Assembly (NCBI RefSeq): GCF_027580225.2
Contig: NC_073342.2
Span: forward strand, 15,015,001 to 15,079,000
From: Misgurnus anguillicaudatus
Lineage: Eukaryota; Chordata; Actinopteri; Cypriniformes; Cobitidae
DNA length: 64,000 nt
Direction of reading: 5' to 3'
This document shows, in pieces, positions 44,111 through 54,710 of this stretch (within the stretch, counting starts at the first letter, position 1; every line of letters begins with the position of its first letter). The notes beneath the pieces were generated by a model. It was not told the origin of the DNA and ran no database searches. It worked only from the letters and a program-made list of their open reading frames with translations. A program made the translations under genes and the position numbers.

Positions 44111-45683
44111 GCCATGTTGATATATCACGTGACGTACGTCATCATAACAAAAAATTAGTCGTTAAAGGCGGGGTGCATGATTTTTTGAAAAACACTTTGG
44201 AAAAGGAAGTCGGGCCAAGTACCAGAACACACTTGTAGCCGATCAGCAGTAAGGGGCGTGTCCACTAAATGAGATTGTTGCCTGGGTTGCGTATGTGTGG
44301 GGCGGTCATGTTGATATATCACGTGACATACATCATCGTAACAAAAAAATTAGTCTTTAAAGGCAGGGAGCATGATTTTTTTGCAAAACACTTTGGAAAA
44401 GGAAGTCGGTCCGAGTACCAAAACACACTTGTAGCCGATCAGCAGTAAGGGGCGTGTCTACTAACCGACATTGTTGCCTGGGTTGCGTATGTGTGGGGCG
44501 GTCGCCATGTTGATATCATGTGACATACGTCATTGTAACAAAAAATTAGTCGTTAAAGGCGGGGTGCATGATTTTTTTGAAAAACACTTTGGAAAAGGAA
44601 GTCGGGCCGAGTACCAAAACACACTTGTAGCCAATCAGCAGTAAGGGGCGTGTCTACTAACCGACATCGTTGCCTTGGATGCGTATGTGTGGGGCGGTCA
44701 CCATGTTGATATATCATGTGACATACATCATTGTAACAAAAAAGTAGTCGTTAAAGGCGGGGTGCATGATTTTTTGAAAAACACTTTGGAAAAGGAAGTC
44801 AGGCCAAGTACCAGAACACACTTGTAGCCAATCAGCAGTAAGGGGCGTGTCTACTAACCGACATCGTTGCCTGGGTTGCGTATGTGTGGGGCGGTCACCA
44901 TGTTGATATATCATGTGACATACATCATTGTAACAAAAAATTAGTTGTTAAAGGCGGGGTGCATGATTTTTTGAAAAACACTTTGGAAAAGGAAGTCGGG
45001 CCGAGTACCAAAACACACTTCTAGCCAATCAGCAGTAAGGGGCGTGTCTACTAACCGACATCGTTGCCTGGGATGCGTATGTGTGGGGCGGTCGCCATGT
45101 TGATATCATGTGACATACGTCATTGTAACAAAAAATTAGTCGTTAAAGGCGGGGTGTATGATTTTTTTGAAAAACACTTTGGAAAAGGAAGTCGGGCCGA
45201 GTACCAAAACACACTTTTAGCCGATCAGCAGTAAGGGGCGTGTCCACTAAATGAGATTGTTGCCTGGGTTGCGTATGTGAGGGGCGGTTGCCATGTTGAT
45301 ATCATGTGACATACATCATTGTAACAAAAAATTAGTCGTTAAAGGCAGGGTGCATGATTTTTTTGAAAAACACTTTGAAAAAGGAATTCGGGCCGAGTAC
45401 CAAAACACACTTGTAGCCAATCAGCAGTAAGGGGCGTGTCTACTAACCGACATCGTTGCCTGGGTTGCGTATGTGTGGGGCGGTCACCATGTTGATATAT
45501 CATGTGACATACATCATCGTAACAAAAAATTTGTTGTTAAAGGCAAGGTGCATGATTTTTTTGAAAAACACTTTGGAAAAGGAAGTCGGGCCAAGTACCA
45601 GAACACACTTGTAGCCGATCAGCAGTAAGGGGCGTGTCTACTAACCGACATCGTTGCCTGGGTTGCGTATGTGTGGGGCAGTT
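44111..45683. repeat. 196-bp satellite, eight units, seeded by a MITE
   Basis: AAAGGCGGGGTGCATGATTT-type starts recur at 44164, 44359, 44555, 44753, 44949, 45145, 45341 and 45539 (spacing 195-198 bp). Each unit contains TTTGGAAAAGGAAGTCGGGC, CAATCAGCAGTAAGGGGCGTG and GCCATGTTGATATCATGTGAC. The last unit continues into a full MITE right end (45684-45785). Each unit is therefore the left part of that MITE fused to its left flank. Confidence 0.95.
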
Positions 45684-45787
45684 CTATATAGAGAAGCTCC
45701 AGATTCTATTGGGGTAGGGGCGTGTTTGTTTAGGTGATTTAAAATGTCAACATTGGCTTTCAGAGATCATGCACCCCACCTTTAACT
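45537..45787. mobile_element. TTAAAGGCGGGGTGCATGAT MITE, seed of the satellite
   Basis: The left end TTAAAGGCAAGGTGCATGAT (45537) is mirrored by ATCATGCACCCCACCTTTAA ending at 45786, with TTAA edges. It is about 250 bp. Only this last unit retains the right end (CTATATAGAGAAGCTCCAGA ... TTTCAGAGATCATGCACCCC). Confidence 0.8.
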
Positions 45788-45950
45788 GGTTGTAAAAATG
45801 CTCGCACTGCGTAAAAATGGTTTTCAATTGCGGCCGCATTCAGGAGCCCGATGATGACAAAAGTAAACAGAAAGATCGGTTTATGAGGTCGGCAAATTTT
45901 GCGAGTACCGATCGAGTCATTTACAGTAATGCGATGATCGACCAATACCG

Positions 45951-46029
45951 ATTTGCGATCGTAGCATCGCTAGCTTCCACCCACCACAAATCTGCGATCG
46001 TAGCATCGATAGCTTCCACCCACCACAAA
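45951..46029. repeat. 37-bp tandem duplication
   Basis: TGCGATCGTAGCATCGCTAG plus CTTCCACCCACCACAAA occurs twice in a row, with one GCTAG/GATAG difference. It lies in otherwise unique DNA just beyond the satellite. Confidence 0.9.
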
Positions 46030-46105
46030 ATGAGAAATAGTTCCAGATTTTTGTGTGGGGTTATTAACTAGCACAATTTAACCAAAATGGAGAGCTGTTT
46101 AATAT

Positions 46106-46330
46106 ATAAAGAGTTTTTTTCCAAAACACAATGAATCCATGTTGACTAATTTGGGTAAAAATTTGTTTTCTATACCAAGAAAGTGACAAGATGAAAACCA
46201 CTATTTTCTGTTACAAACTTTCACATAGCATCTTTAAGTTAAAAAAAGCATTAAAAATTCAAATCCATAATGTATTTATTATAAAAACCGATGATTTTTT
46301 TCCGCAAAATGCAATAAATTCATGACAAGT
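46106..46330. repeat. Interspersed repeat, inverted copy of 61050-61285
   Basis: ACTAATTTGGGTAAAAATTT, CTATACCAAGAAAGTGACAA and GATGAAAACCACTATTTTCT are mirrored at 61160-61255. The family and true ends are unknown. Confidence 0.6.
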
Positions 46331-46950
46331 TTTAGGTATTAGGTAGAAATAGTAGGTCATCTGGTACTTTTTGTCTGGTGTTTTTCGAATACTATGAATT
46401 CATACACACTACTTGCCTCGGCTACTATATAGCATGGAAGTAGGCGGTTTCGGATGCAACGGCGTGAGAGTAAGCCGCAAGTTGGTTGGCGGTTGTGTAA
46501 AAATCATCGCCGTTAGGGCGTACAAACTATACTTGTCATAAGCTTCACAGGAAATTGCTGGCTTTAGTTGCAATACAGATTTAACAACTGGAAGAATTTA
46601 TTCATAAGCAACTGACCTCTGTTGACTATTTGTTGATGAAGCTTCCCAGCACATCTTTGTTGGGATGAAACTACTCGAAAAAGTGTCGAAACAGATGGAA
46701 AACACAGTCGGGTTGCGACAACCTGGATTAAAAAAGACTCTAGTGGCTCAATTCAAATTAATCACGTAGCATCTGGTCTCCGTCTGGACTTTGGTCGCTG
46801 TGCCGACGTACAGAAGGCAAACATGATATCTCAGTACAGATAATACTAAATAAGTCGATTTAATCCTGTAAATGCAATCCTGCATACTTTGTGTATTCAG
46901 GCTGTAAATGATGATTCTTGAATGTGTCAGCCTTTCTGCTGGTGGGATTT
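46331..46950. other. Unique intronic sequence
   Basis: Nothing recognised. Confidence 0.3.
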
Positions 46951-47050
46951 AAAGGTATAGATCACCCAAAGATATCATTTAGTTATCCACACTTACTTAC
47001 CACCTGTTTCTCTTGTAAATCTATTATAAATTCAGAACACTTGGGGTATT
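46951..47050. mobile_element. Left-end fragment of a TTAAAGGTATAGATCACCC element
   Basis: TTTAAAGGTATAGATCACCCA resembles the TTAAAGGGATAGTTCACCC terminus. ACTTACTTACCACCTGTTTC resembles the family's subterminal CACCCTCATGTTGTTCC region in position. The copy is cut off by the element that begins near 47051. Confidence 0.4.
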
Positions 47051-48418
47051 GCGCACTTTATTTCATTGCTAAAAAACCCACGCTATTTTGTGTATTTGGT
47101 ATAATACAATGTGCTCGTGTGGTTAAAAAAAACTCATTATTTTCCACATACCGTACATTTTTGCAGCTTCAGATATACTGCTTTCCTCCAAAAGCTCTAA
47201 TTTTGTACAAAGCTCTTTGATTTGAAAAGCGATGTGTCCTTGATTGGCCAGCTAATCTGTACGTTGTGATTGGCCTGAATACCTCTGACGTCAGCTGGAA
47301 ATGTGACGCTTCTTACCATGTTTAAAAGATTCACTCACAATGCAATGCTAACATGAGTTAATTTACAGACTGCGAGTCCAAGCGGGAGGAATTATGATAA
47401 TGTCGGTCTTGTCTACATCACCAATCCCAGGAAGTTAACTGTTTCCTACAATCCGTGTGTTTGTTGCAGTCCAAGAAAAGAGATTTACGTTGGAGATGAT
47501 AACTCGCGTCATGATTTACTTTGGGGTTTTGCATTGTATGTACTTATACTATGGAAAGTTTTTTTTTTGACCTTTTTAAACTAATTAATGAAATGATAAA
47601 ATAAAAATAAAATCGCTAAATATGTTCCAAATTTGAAAATTAATGCTAAAATATTTTTTTTTAATTAATTTAAATTATTTAATTTTCATTTTCAATGTGA
47701 TGAAGCATAATTCCTGCCAAATTGAAAAATAAAATGCAATGGATGATTTGACATTTAATTTTCTCGAGGTAAGACTGCCAATATTAAAATTAAAAGGCAA
47801 AGTGAAAAAAATATAAACACACATTTTAAAAAGGCATTTTATTATGCAATAATAGTGACAAAAATAAATGTTGCTAAATGTAGCAACAAAGTCGCTAAGT
47901 TGGCAACACTGCTTCAATCCTCTTTTTTGAGATAAACCCCACCCACTGATTAATATTGAATTTGCATACAAGTTGAAAATAAAAACGAAAACCAATAAAT
48001 AAAAGTGTACATGAAATTAAAATTGAACTTTACATTTTAATTTTATTTTTGTCACTTATTGCATGAGCATTAATAAAATGCCTTTTTAAAATGTATGTTT
48101 TTATTTTTTTTCACATTTGCTTTTAAATTTTAATATCGGCAGTCTAACCTCGAGATTGTATAAAAAAATGACATGTCAAGTCATCAATTGCAATGTTTTT
48201 TAATTTAGCAAAAAAGATGCTTCATCACATTATGAAATAATTTAAATTAATGTTTTAATTTTTATTTTAGCATTTCATTTCCAAATTTGGGACATATTTG
48301 GCGATTTTATTTTTTATTTTATCATTTAATTATTAATTAATTTAAACAGGCCAAAAATACATTCCATACTGCCACAAGGAAATGTAAAATCGTGAATTGG
48401 ACCTTAGTTGCTCTTTAA
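47051..48418 (-). mobile_element. TTAAAGAGCACCTATT MITE, copy 2 (inverted, interrupted)
   Basis: It is the reverse complement of 2682-3224: ATTTCATTGCTAAAAA, GGTATAATACAATGTG, TTTCCACATACCGTAC, GGCCTGAATACCTCTGACGTC, GGGAGGAATTATGATAATGT, CATCACCAATCCCAGGAA, CCAAGAAAAGAGATTTACGT. The distal end (AATCGTGAATTGGACCTTAG...CTCTTTAA) is separated by the fold-back at 47551-48367. TGACGTCA is retained at 47286-47293. Confidence 0.8.
47551..48367. mobile_element. Fold-back element with ~300-bp arms and 3-bp direct repeats
   Basis: The arms mirror each other from ATGGAAAG / ATTCCAT inward: AAAATCGCTAAATATGTTCC mirrors the GGGACATATTTGGCGATTTT region, CTCGAGGTAAGACTGCCAAT mirrors ATCGGCAGTCTAACCTCGAG, and AAAAAGGCATTTTATTATGC mirrors the CATTAATAAAATGCCTTTTT region. 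ACT flanks both sides (47548-47550 and 48368-48370). No coding sequence. Confidence 0.8.
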
Positions 48419-48429
48419 TGTATGGCATT

Positions 48430-48863
48430 CACTGTAAAAAAAATTCTGTAGAAATTGCAGCTGTGTTGCCGGTAACTTACCGTAGATTTAAATGTATCTT
48501 TTTTACTGGCAACATTTTGTTCAAAGTTAAATGAACATTAAACATTTACAAGTCTTTGTCTTTACAGAGTAAAACTAAAAAAACCGCATCAAGCAAAGCT
48601 TTCTGGGAAACAAAATCTGAAGCAAAAAAAAAAAAAAAAAAAATCAGAAAAAGGTTGATGATGATTTCTGGTACCCAGAATGGTTTGCATGAGGCTGTTA
48701 TTGTATAGTTTTATTCTGTAAAGATAAAAACTTGTAAATATTTAAAATGTATTTAACTTTGAACAAACTCTTGCCAGTAAATAACATACATTTAAATCTA
48801 CGGTAAATTACCGGCAACCCAGCTGCAATGATATTGTAATTTCTACGGAATGTTTTTACAGTG
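48430..48863. mobile_element. CACTGTAAAAA palindromic MITE
   Basis: The ends CACTGTAAAAAAAATTCTGT and ACGGAATGTTTTTACAGTG are inverted. The inner arms GTAACTTACCGTAGATTTAA and TTAAATCTACGGTAAATTAC, and AAAGTTAAATGAACATTAAA versus TTTAACTTTGAACAAAC, also pair. A poly(A) run lies at 48624-48642 in the loop. Confidence 0.75.
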
Positions 48864-48985
48864 TTTTTTTATTCGAGAGCTCAAGTCCCCACTCACTGTC
48901 TTTTTATTTATATTGTCTTTTATTATTATTCTTAAAAATTTATCTTTACGGTGTTTACAAAAGACAAATATTAAATATTGGAGAG

Positions 48986-49165
48986 TTGGAGGCGATGGTG
49001 TAGTGGCCAGTGCTCCGACATATGGTGCAGACGCACTTTCGGCGACACGAGGTTGAATCCCGGCTCGAGGTCCTTTGCCGATCCCTTACCCCTCTCTGAA
49101 CCCTGTATTTTCTGTCGTCTCCTTAAAATACTGTCTATGAAATAAAGGCAAAAATGGCCTTAAAA
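48986..49165 (+). mobile_element. tRNA-derived SINE, plus strand
   Basis: The tRNA-like head has an A-box (TGGTGTAGTGG, 48997-49007) and a B-box (GGTTGAATCCC, 49051-49061). It is followed by CGGCTCGAGGTCCTTTGCCG, a short pyrimidine-rich body and the tail GAAATAAAGGCAAAAATGGCC. I recognise this layout from cyprinid SINEs whose tail reads AATAAAGGCAAAAA. It is a retroposed copy, not a functional tRNA gene. Confidence 0.8.
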
Positions 49166-50312
49166 TAACTTAAATCAAAACACAGACTGACTAAATGACT
49201 TTTTATTTTTCCTCAATTACGCAATTACTGAAGCATGCTGTGCTTTTTCTCAGGACTAAATTTGAAAGCTCGTTTGAAAAGGTCCTGTTACTTTACCCAC
49301 AAAACATGTCAATCGCACCACAAAGGTCATAGATGGGTCCAGATTCCTAAACCTAAATGGCAGTGTGAATATATATTCCCATCTCTTATTATGTCAGACC
49401 AAATGAATGTTGGAAATGCATTGCTTATTAGGACCTGCCAGAGAAAGCGTCTCGATTGTGTTTTCTATGTGGTGGACTACCATTTTTAAATGACCCACAA
49501 CACTCGAAACAATATAATTAAGTGTACAGTAACTGTAAATGAGTGAATTTCTCTCGTATGCCATGGACATTAATACGTGTTGCGAAGCTTGTTAAATTCT
49601 GAGTGAGTGGACGTAATTGAGAATAATGCAGTAAACTAAAACTGTAATTTGGTAGCCTATTGTTTTAGAAATGAGATCATAAGTGCAAAATAAGTGGGAT
49701 TTGTGTGCCGCAGATTAAGTTTTACCTCGAATAACAGGTCAGATTGCTGCCCTGTCTTTCTTTTTCAAGTCCAGCCCGTTTCCTGCTGTCAGGAATAAGC
49801 TGTGTTCTCTTGCCAACTCCCGCCTGGGGACAAATTAATATATATGTGAATAAAACTGCTGTCGTCATCCTAAAATACTCGTCTGGCAAAAGTACCTGAA
49901 CCGTACAATAGCATTGTCACGTATGTTTTAGATTTTTATACGGCTAGACATAAGCCAGTATTACTGTGGGCTGTCCAGGCAAGATAACGCTGACTGCTAT
50001 GAGTAAGCAAGACTGTTGTGTTGCTCGCAACTCTTCCGGAAGTTTTCGGGAATAAACTCCGATCCAATGATTTGGCACAAGCCGAGAGTGGGAGTGCGGA
50101 TGCAAGATAAAACTGCCATTTTGCTAAATGATAGATGTGGCTTAGGTTGCATTTCATTTTTGAGTAAAAAAAAAATATCTTAATCCCTTGTGTTGTGCTG
50201 GAGTGTCGTGCTAGCTGTTTAGATGCTACTTGCTATTAGCGATTTAACAGATGAGGATTAGCGGGTAGCAAAAGTATGTTTACACTCGAAGTAGCTTTTC
50301 TCTTAACACGTT
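49166..50312. other. Unique intronic sequence
   Basis: No repeat or exon recognised. Confidence 0.35.
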
Positions 50313-50364
50313 TAAAGGTGCAATGTGGAGATAGAAGGATCTCTTGACAGAAATGCAATAAAAT

Positions 50365-50725
50365 TAGTCATGGGCAAAGATTAATCGCGATTAATGGCAT
50401 ACAAAATAAAAGTGATTTTTGGCATAATATATGAGTATGTGCTGTGTGTAATTATTATGTATAAATAAATACACACACATTCATGTATGTATTTAAGAAA
50501 CATTTACATGTTTATATATATTTATTTATATTTTTATATATTCTATATTAAAAATAAATTAAAAACAATTATATATAAGTAAAACAATTCTGAAATGAAT
50601 ATATGAATGTGTGTGTTGTTAAATATACATAATTATTAGACACAGTACACGCACATATATCATGCAAAAAAAAATCACTTTTGTTTTGTGTGCGATTAAT
50701 CGCGATTAATCTTTGCCCAGCACTA
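50365..50725. mobile_element. hAT-like palindromic MITE with perfect 8-bp TSD
   Basis: The inverted ends TAGTCATGGGCAAAGATTAA and TTAATCTTTGCCCAGCACTA include TTAATCGCGATTAAT. AATAAAAT occurs at 50357-50364 and 50726-50733, an exact 8-bp target duplication. The loop is (TA)/(CA)-rich. A sister of 15201-15516. Confidence 0.88.
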
Positions 50726-50884
50726 AATAAAATATACATAACTATATTATCAGTGGTGTATAAAGACCTTACATAATGAACTGTATTGTTTTTATTACCT
50801 TAAAATGAGCCGTTTTTATCTACCTACATTGAAGTCGCCACAATTTTAAACTGCTCTAAAGAGCACGGTTTGTCCAAGGGGCAA

Positions 50885-51645
50885 CCGGAAGTGACTTAAA
50901 CTGCAATTCATTGACTGGCCACTAGAGGCAGGCTCCAAAGGGAGTCAATTCCCATAGACCAGTGGTTCTCAAACTGGGGTCCAGGGCCCCCAGGGGGGCC
51001 TTGAGACGGTGCCAGGGGGGCCCCAGTTTTATGACATTTTATAAAATACATTAATTTATCATAAATTTTGTGTAATTAAACCAAAAAAATAAGCATACTA
51101 ACATCACTACTTTGTATAATTTAATATGTTTTGTTTAATTAAAATGTTGTTGTCATAAATTTTCTTTGGGGGGGGCGCGAAGGAATGCACCGTATAAAAG
51201 GGGGGCTGCACGCAGAAAAAGTTTGAGAACCACTGCCATAGACCTCCATGTTAAAATGGCCAACTTTACAGTAGAAAATAATATGTTTACAGCCTGGTAC
51301 AAAGCATGTTTTTGGTCTCTATAGCTAATTTTGCCCTTCATGACAACAGTAAGGAGGGTGAATTTTTTGTAACTCATCCATTTAAAATCTATAAAGCCTT
51401 AAAGTTTGGCATAATTAAGGGCGTGGCCACTTGAGTGACGGGTGAACTGCCACCGCTGTCACTAGAATCAAGCTAGACGAGTGTGGTTTTAGCAACCAGC
51501 CTCCTCAGCTTCACCTACGTCCTGCCTCTTTAGCCATTTTCGGTTATCCGCGAGTGATGCGCGGTAACGGTTTCAAAAAAGCTCTTCACAAACTTACGGG
51601 TGACATCACGGACACTACGTCCATATTTTTTTACAGTCTATGGTT
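50885..51645 (+). mobile_element. Interspersed repeat shared with 19162-19611, carrying a hAT MITE
   Basis: Same ordered blocks as the copy at 19162 (AAACTGCAATTCATTGACTG, GCATAATTAAGGGCGTGGCC, CAAAAAAGCTCTTCACAAAC, GACATCACGGACACTACGTC). It is interrupted at 50960-51235. Nested inside the host repeat at 50313-51789. Confidence 0.7.
50960..51235. mobile_element. hAT (Charlie/MER5-like) MITE with perfect 8-bp TSD
   Basis: The ends CAGTGGTTCTCAAACTGGGG and AAAAAGTTTGAGAACCACTG are inverted repeats of the classic CAGTGGTTCTCAA type. CCATAGAC flanks both sides (50952-50959 and 51236-51243), an exact 8-bp duplication. 276 bp, non-coding. Third level of nesting. Confidence 0.93.
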
Positions 51646-51769
51646 TCGTCCCTACGTTGTCTCAGACAATGCTATCGTAGCTTTTCATTGCGTTTCAAAA
51701 TTGAGGTTGGTAGCAATTCGCAATCTCACCACTAGATGCCGCTAAAAACCCACAAATGATTATAAATTT

Positions 51770-52590
51770 AAAGGTGCATTGTGTAACTTTTAAAGGAATA
51801 GTCTACTCATTTTCAATATTAAAATATGTTATTACCTTAACTAAGAATTGTTGAATCATCCCTCTATCATCTGTGTGCGTGCACGTAAGCGCTGGAGCGC
51901 GCTGCGACGCTTCGATAGCATTTAGCTTAGCCCCATTCATTCAATTGTACCATTTGGAGATAAAGTTAGAAGTGACCAAACACATCAACGTTTTTCCTAT
52001 TTAAGACGAGTAGTTATACGAGCAAGTTTGGTTGTACAAAATAAAACGTAGCGCTTTTCTAAGCGGATTTAAAAGAGTAACTATATTTTATGGCGTAATA
52101 GCACTTTTGGGAGTACTTTGACTCGGCGCAGTAACACCGTCCCTCTCCCATTATGAGAGTGAGAGCGGACTTTTCAGGCGAGTCGAAGTACTCCCAAAAG
52201 TGCTATTACGCCATAAAATATAGTTCCTCTTTTAAATCCGCTTAGAAAAGCGCTACGTTTTATTTTGTACCACAAACTTGCTCGTATAACTACTCGTCTT
52301 AAATAGGAAAAACGTTGATGTGTTTGGTCACTTCTAACTTTATCTCTAAATGGTACCATTGAATGAATGGGGCTAAGCTAAATGGTATCGAAGCTTCGCA
52401 GCGCGCTCCAGCGCTTACGTGCACGCACACAGATGATAGAGGGATGTATCAACAATTCTTAGTTAAGGTAATAACATATTTTAATATTGAAAATGAGTAG
52501 ACTATTCCTTTAACAGAAATTTAATATAACTATATTATCAGTGGTGTACAAAGACCTTACATAATGACCTGTATTGTTTTTATTACCTTA
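51770..52590. mobile_element. TTTAAAGGTGCAATGTG host repeat, copy 2 (split)
   Basis: TTTAAAGGTGCATTGTGTAAC at 51770 and CAGAAATTTAATATAACTAT to TTTTTATTACCTTA (52514-52591) match 50313-50364 and 50734-50800. It is interrupted by the hairpin at 51790-52513 and ends where the Harbinger-like copy begins. Confidence 0.6.
51790..52513. mobile_element. Near-perfect 724-bp hairpin element (TTAAAGGAATAGT...ACTATTCCTTTAA)
   Basis: The two halves are inverted copies over about 340 bp each, with very few mismatches: TCATCTGTGTGCGTGCACGT mirrors ACGTGCACGCACACAGATGA, and AAAGTGCTATTACGCCATAA mirrors TTATGGCGTAATAGCACTTT. TTAA lies at both edges (51790-51793, 52510-52513). The loop is about 50 bp (52120-52175). 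The low divergence of the arms suggests a recent insertion or arm homogenisation. Confidence 0.9.
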
Positions 52591-52591
52591 C

Positions 52592-53014
52592 AGTGGGTTC
52601 ACACCAGCTGCGTTTGGGGCGTCAAATTTGCGTCTACCACGTTTAGTTTGCCACTTGAACATTTTGAGTTTCTCGCTTCATTCACGCATGAAAGCCGCAC
52701 GTGAAATTCAAGTCATTGAGAAATTCACGTGGAAATTCGCATCATGGGTGGGGCTTCTGCGATTCCGCTCGCTTCCTGTAATCACGTCACTACTAGAGCA
52801 AGCTCCTGATTGGTTAACGCATTTCCGCCAAAGTTCAAAATTTTCAACTTGCGTGTTTCCTGCGCCAACTCTCAATTCACGCAAACTAGACATCGCATCG
52901 CGTTAAACGTCTCAATCGAGCCATGAGACCTCCAGATGTGCGTCAACGCGTTTTTACATTGACTTAACATTGAAATCACTTGCGCTTGACGCCTCTACTG
53001 CGTTTCTACAGTAG
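52592..53014. mobile_element. PIF/Harbinger-like MITE, copy 2
   Basis: GGGTTCACACCAGCTGCGTTT, GTCAAATTTGCGTCTACCAC, AAGCTCCTGATTGGTTAACG and ACATTGACTTAACATTGAAA parallel the copy at 4626-5530 in order. TTA precedes the left end. The right end (ACGCCTCTACTGCGTTTC) is diverged. Confidence 0.6.
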
Positions 53015-54710
53015 CCCTAAATGGACAATCTGATGAATATTTCACAGATGAAGTACATTTCGCTTTGAAGAACCTTTTAAGCAACTTCATTTTTGAGGAC
53101 TAGCTTAGAAAAATGTGGAGGACAACAACATTGTCTTTATTTAATCAAGTCTACATATTAGATAAGGGAATCCCTCATCTAAATATAGGCTAATTTTATA
53201 TTGTTCATAGAGGATCTGAAAAATAATCAGGAAACCCATTAACCTGGTACAGTAGTTTCAGCTAGCATTAAATAAGAAGAGGCAGCTTCATGTCAGTTAC
53301 ACATAATAGTCCTAATGGAACTGTAAGGCTTTATTGCCTGAGCAAATTGAAGCACAATGCGGTAACCCAAATTTAGACTTAGACAGAATACTGTTACTTA
53401 TTCTATCCGACAAGACTTTTGTGTTTTTACCACACAAGCTTGAGATGAAATAAGAACTTTTATTTCTCAGACTTGCTCTTTAAAGGCCTGAATATATGTG
53501 AGTGCGAAAGTTTTTACCTTACGGAAGCTCGATTTCACAGATCGTTGCGTTCATAAAGCAGCATGTACGCAATAGTATGTGTTAAAATCTTGGCGTTGCC
53601 GCGAGGGACAATATTACGAGCATTAGCATAAAATGTCTTCTTTTCTTAGGTTAACTGCTGTCATGGCAGAGCAGCTGCTTAAATTCGTTTAATTCCTGCA
53701 AACGTTTAAAGAATCTTACTGCGAAAATGTAACATCTGTATAGTTGCGTGTATAGGATGGGGTTATGTATAAATATGTTAATTTTATACAGTAGTAACAA
53801 GTGAATTTAAACCCACTACTCATTACTGAATCCAAACAAGCTTTCAGGTGTGAGATGTGTTTACTTGTAGGGATTGAATGCGTAAGCGCTTTGTCCAGCA
53901 TCACCACTGAATATGCATAAGTCAACATATGCCTGCATATTTCCATTGCTCAGGGAATGCAGCGCTATACATCAGCACCTAGACGCTCGAATCGAGTCTT
54001 ATTCATAACAATTCATAGTTATTTAAATAAAATTGTTTATTTTACATACACTATAACCTATTTAAATTCTAAAGTTTGGTCATAGAAAGCACTTTCTCTT
54101 CCTGATTATTGCAGGATTAAGTGAACTTTTGCATTCGTTTAGCAGGTTTACTGGTGTTATGTTGGATTTGTTAAGAATAAAAGTCATTTTGCACTACAGA
54201 TACACAGAGTGTGCAGGAGAGAAAATTATAGCTGTTTATAGCTCATTATAAAACTTTTAACTCATGCTGAAGTGCTTTGTAGAGACAGAAAACTGTAATC
54301 CGATGCAGTTACTGCATTATGAATTAATAGAAACATACTGTATTTAGACATAATGGTAATATCACAAAAACAAATGCAGATAATTCAATTTAGGCACACA
54401 GTACACTCTAAAATAAGTCTGTAAAAATATGGCACAATGTACTATATTAATATAAAGGATTTTTTAACAGTGTATACTAAAACCAGGCCATTTGTATTGC
54501 CTTTTTATCTTAAGATTTAAAACCTAGCGGGAGGCAGGAATGCATTGTGAAGGGGAATGCATGCTTTTGCATGCTCACCTGTGCTGCTGATGGACAGCAC
54601 TGTTAAACATTTGGCATATCCACATTTACTGTTGGAGACAAAATTTCAGATAAGGCTGGAACAAGCACACAATACTGTTCAGGGTAGACTTTTCCTGAAA
54701 ATATTTTAAA
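53015..54710. other. Unique intronic sequence
   Basis: No repeat or exon recognised over 1.7 kb. Short open frames are unsupported. Confidence 0.35.

Larger units (their letters stand above)
50313..51789. mobile_element. TTTAAAGGTGCAATGTG host repeat carrying nested insertions, copy 1
   Basis: The left part (50313-50364) and the continuation after the hAT insertion (ATACATAACTATATTATCAG, TGTATAAAGACCTTACATAA, 50734-50890) match the second copy at 51770-52590. CCCTACGTTGTCTCAGACAA to CTCACCACTAGATGCCGC (51650-51745) looks like the distal part of the same host. Insertions sit at 50365-50725 and 50885-51645. Confidence 0.55.

Noticed and set aside
44111..45683. CRISPR-like array
   Set aside because: The repeat spacing is regular, but whole 196-bp units are repeated with no unique spacers, in a vertebrate genome: a satellite.
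45817..46071. 84-codon open frame (CGRIQEPDDDKSKQKDR...)
   Set aside because: It resembles a charged protein start but has no family match, and half of it is the 37-bp tandem duplication.
48986..49165. Functional tRNA gene
   Set aside because: The A and B boxes are present but the acceptor stem does not pair and a SINE body and tail follow.
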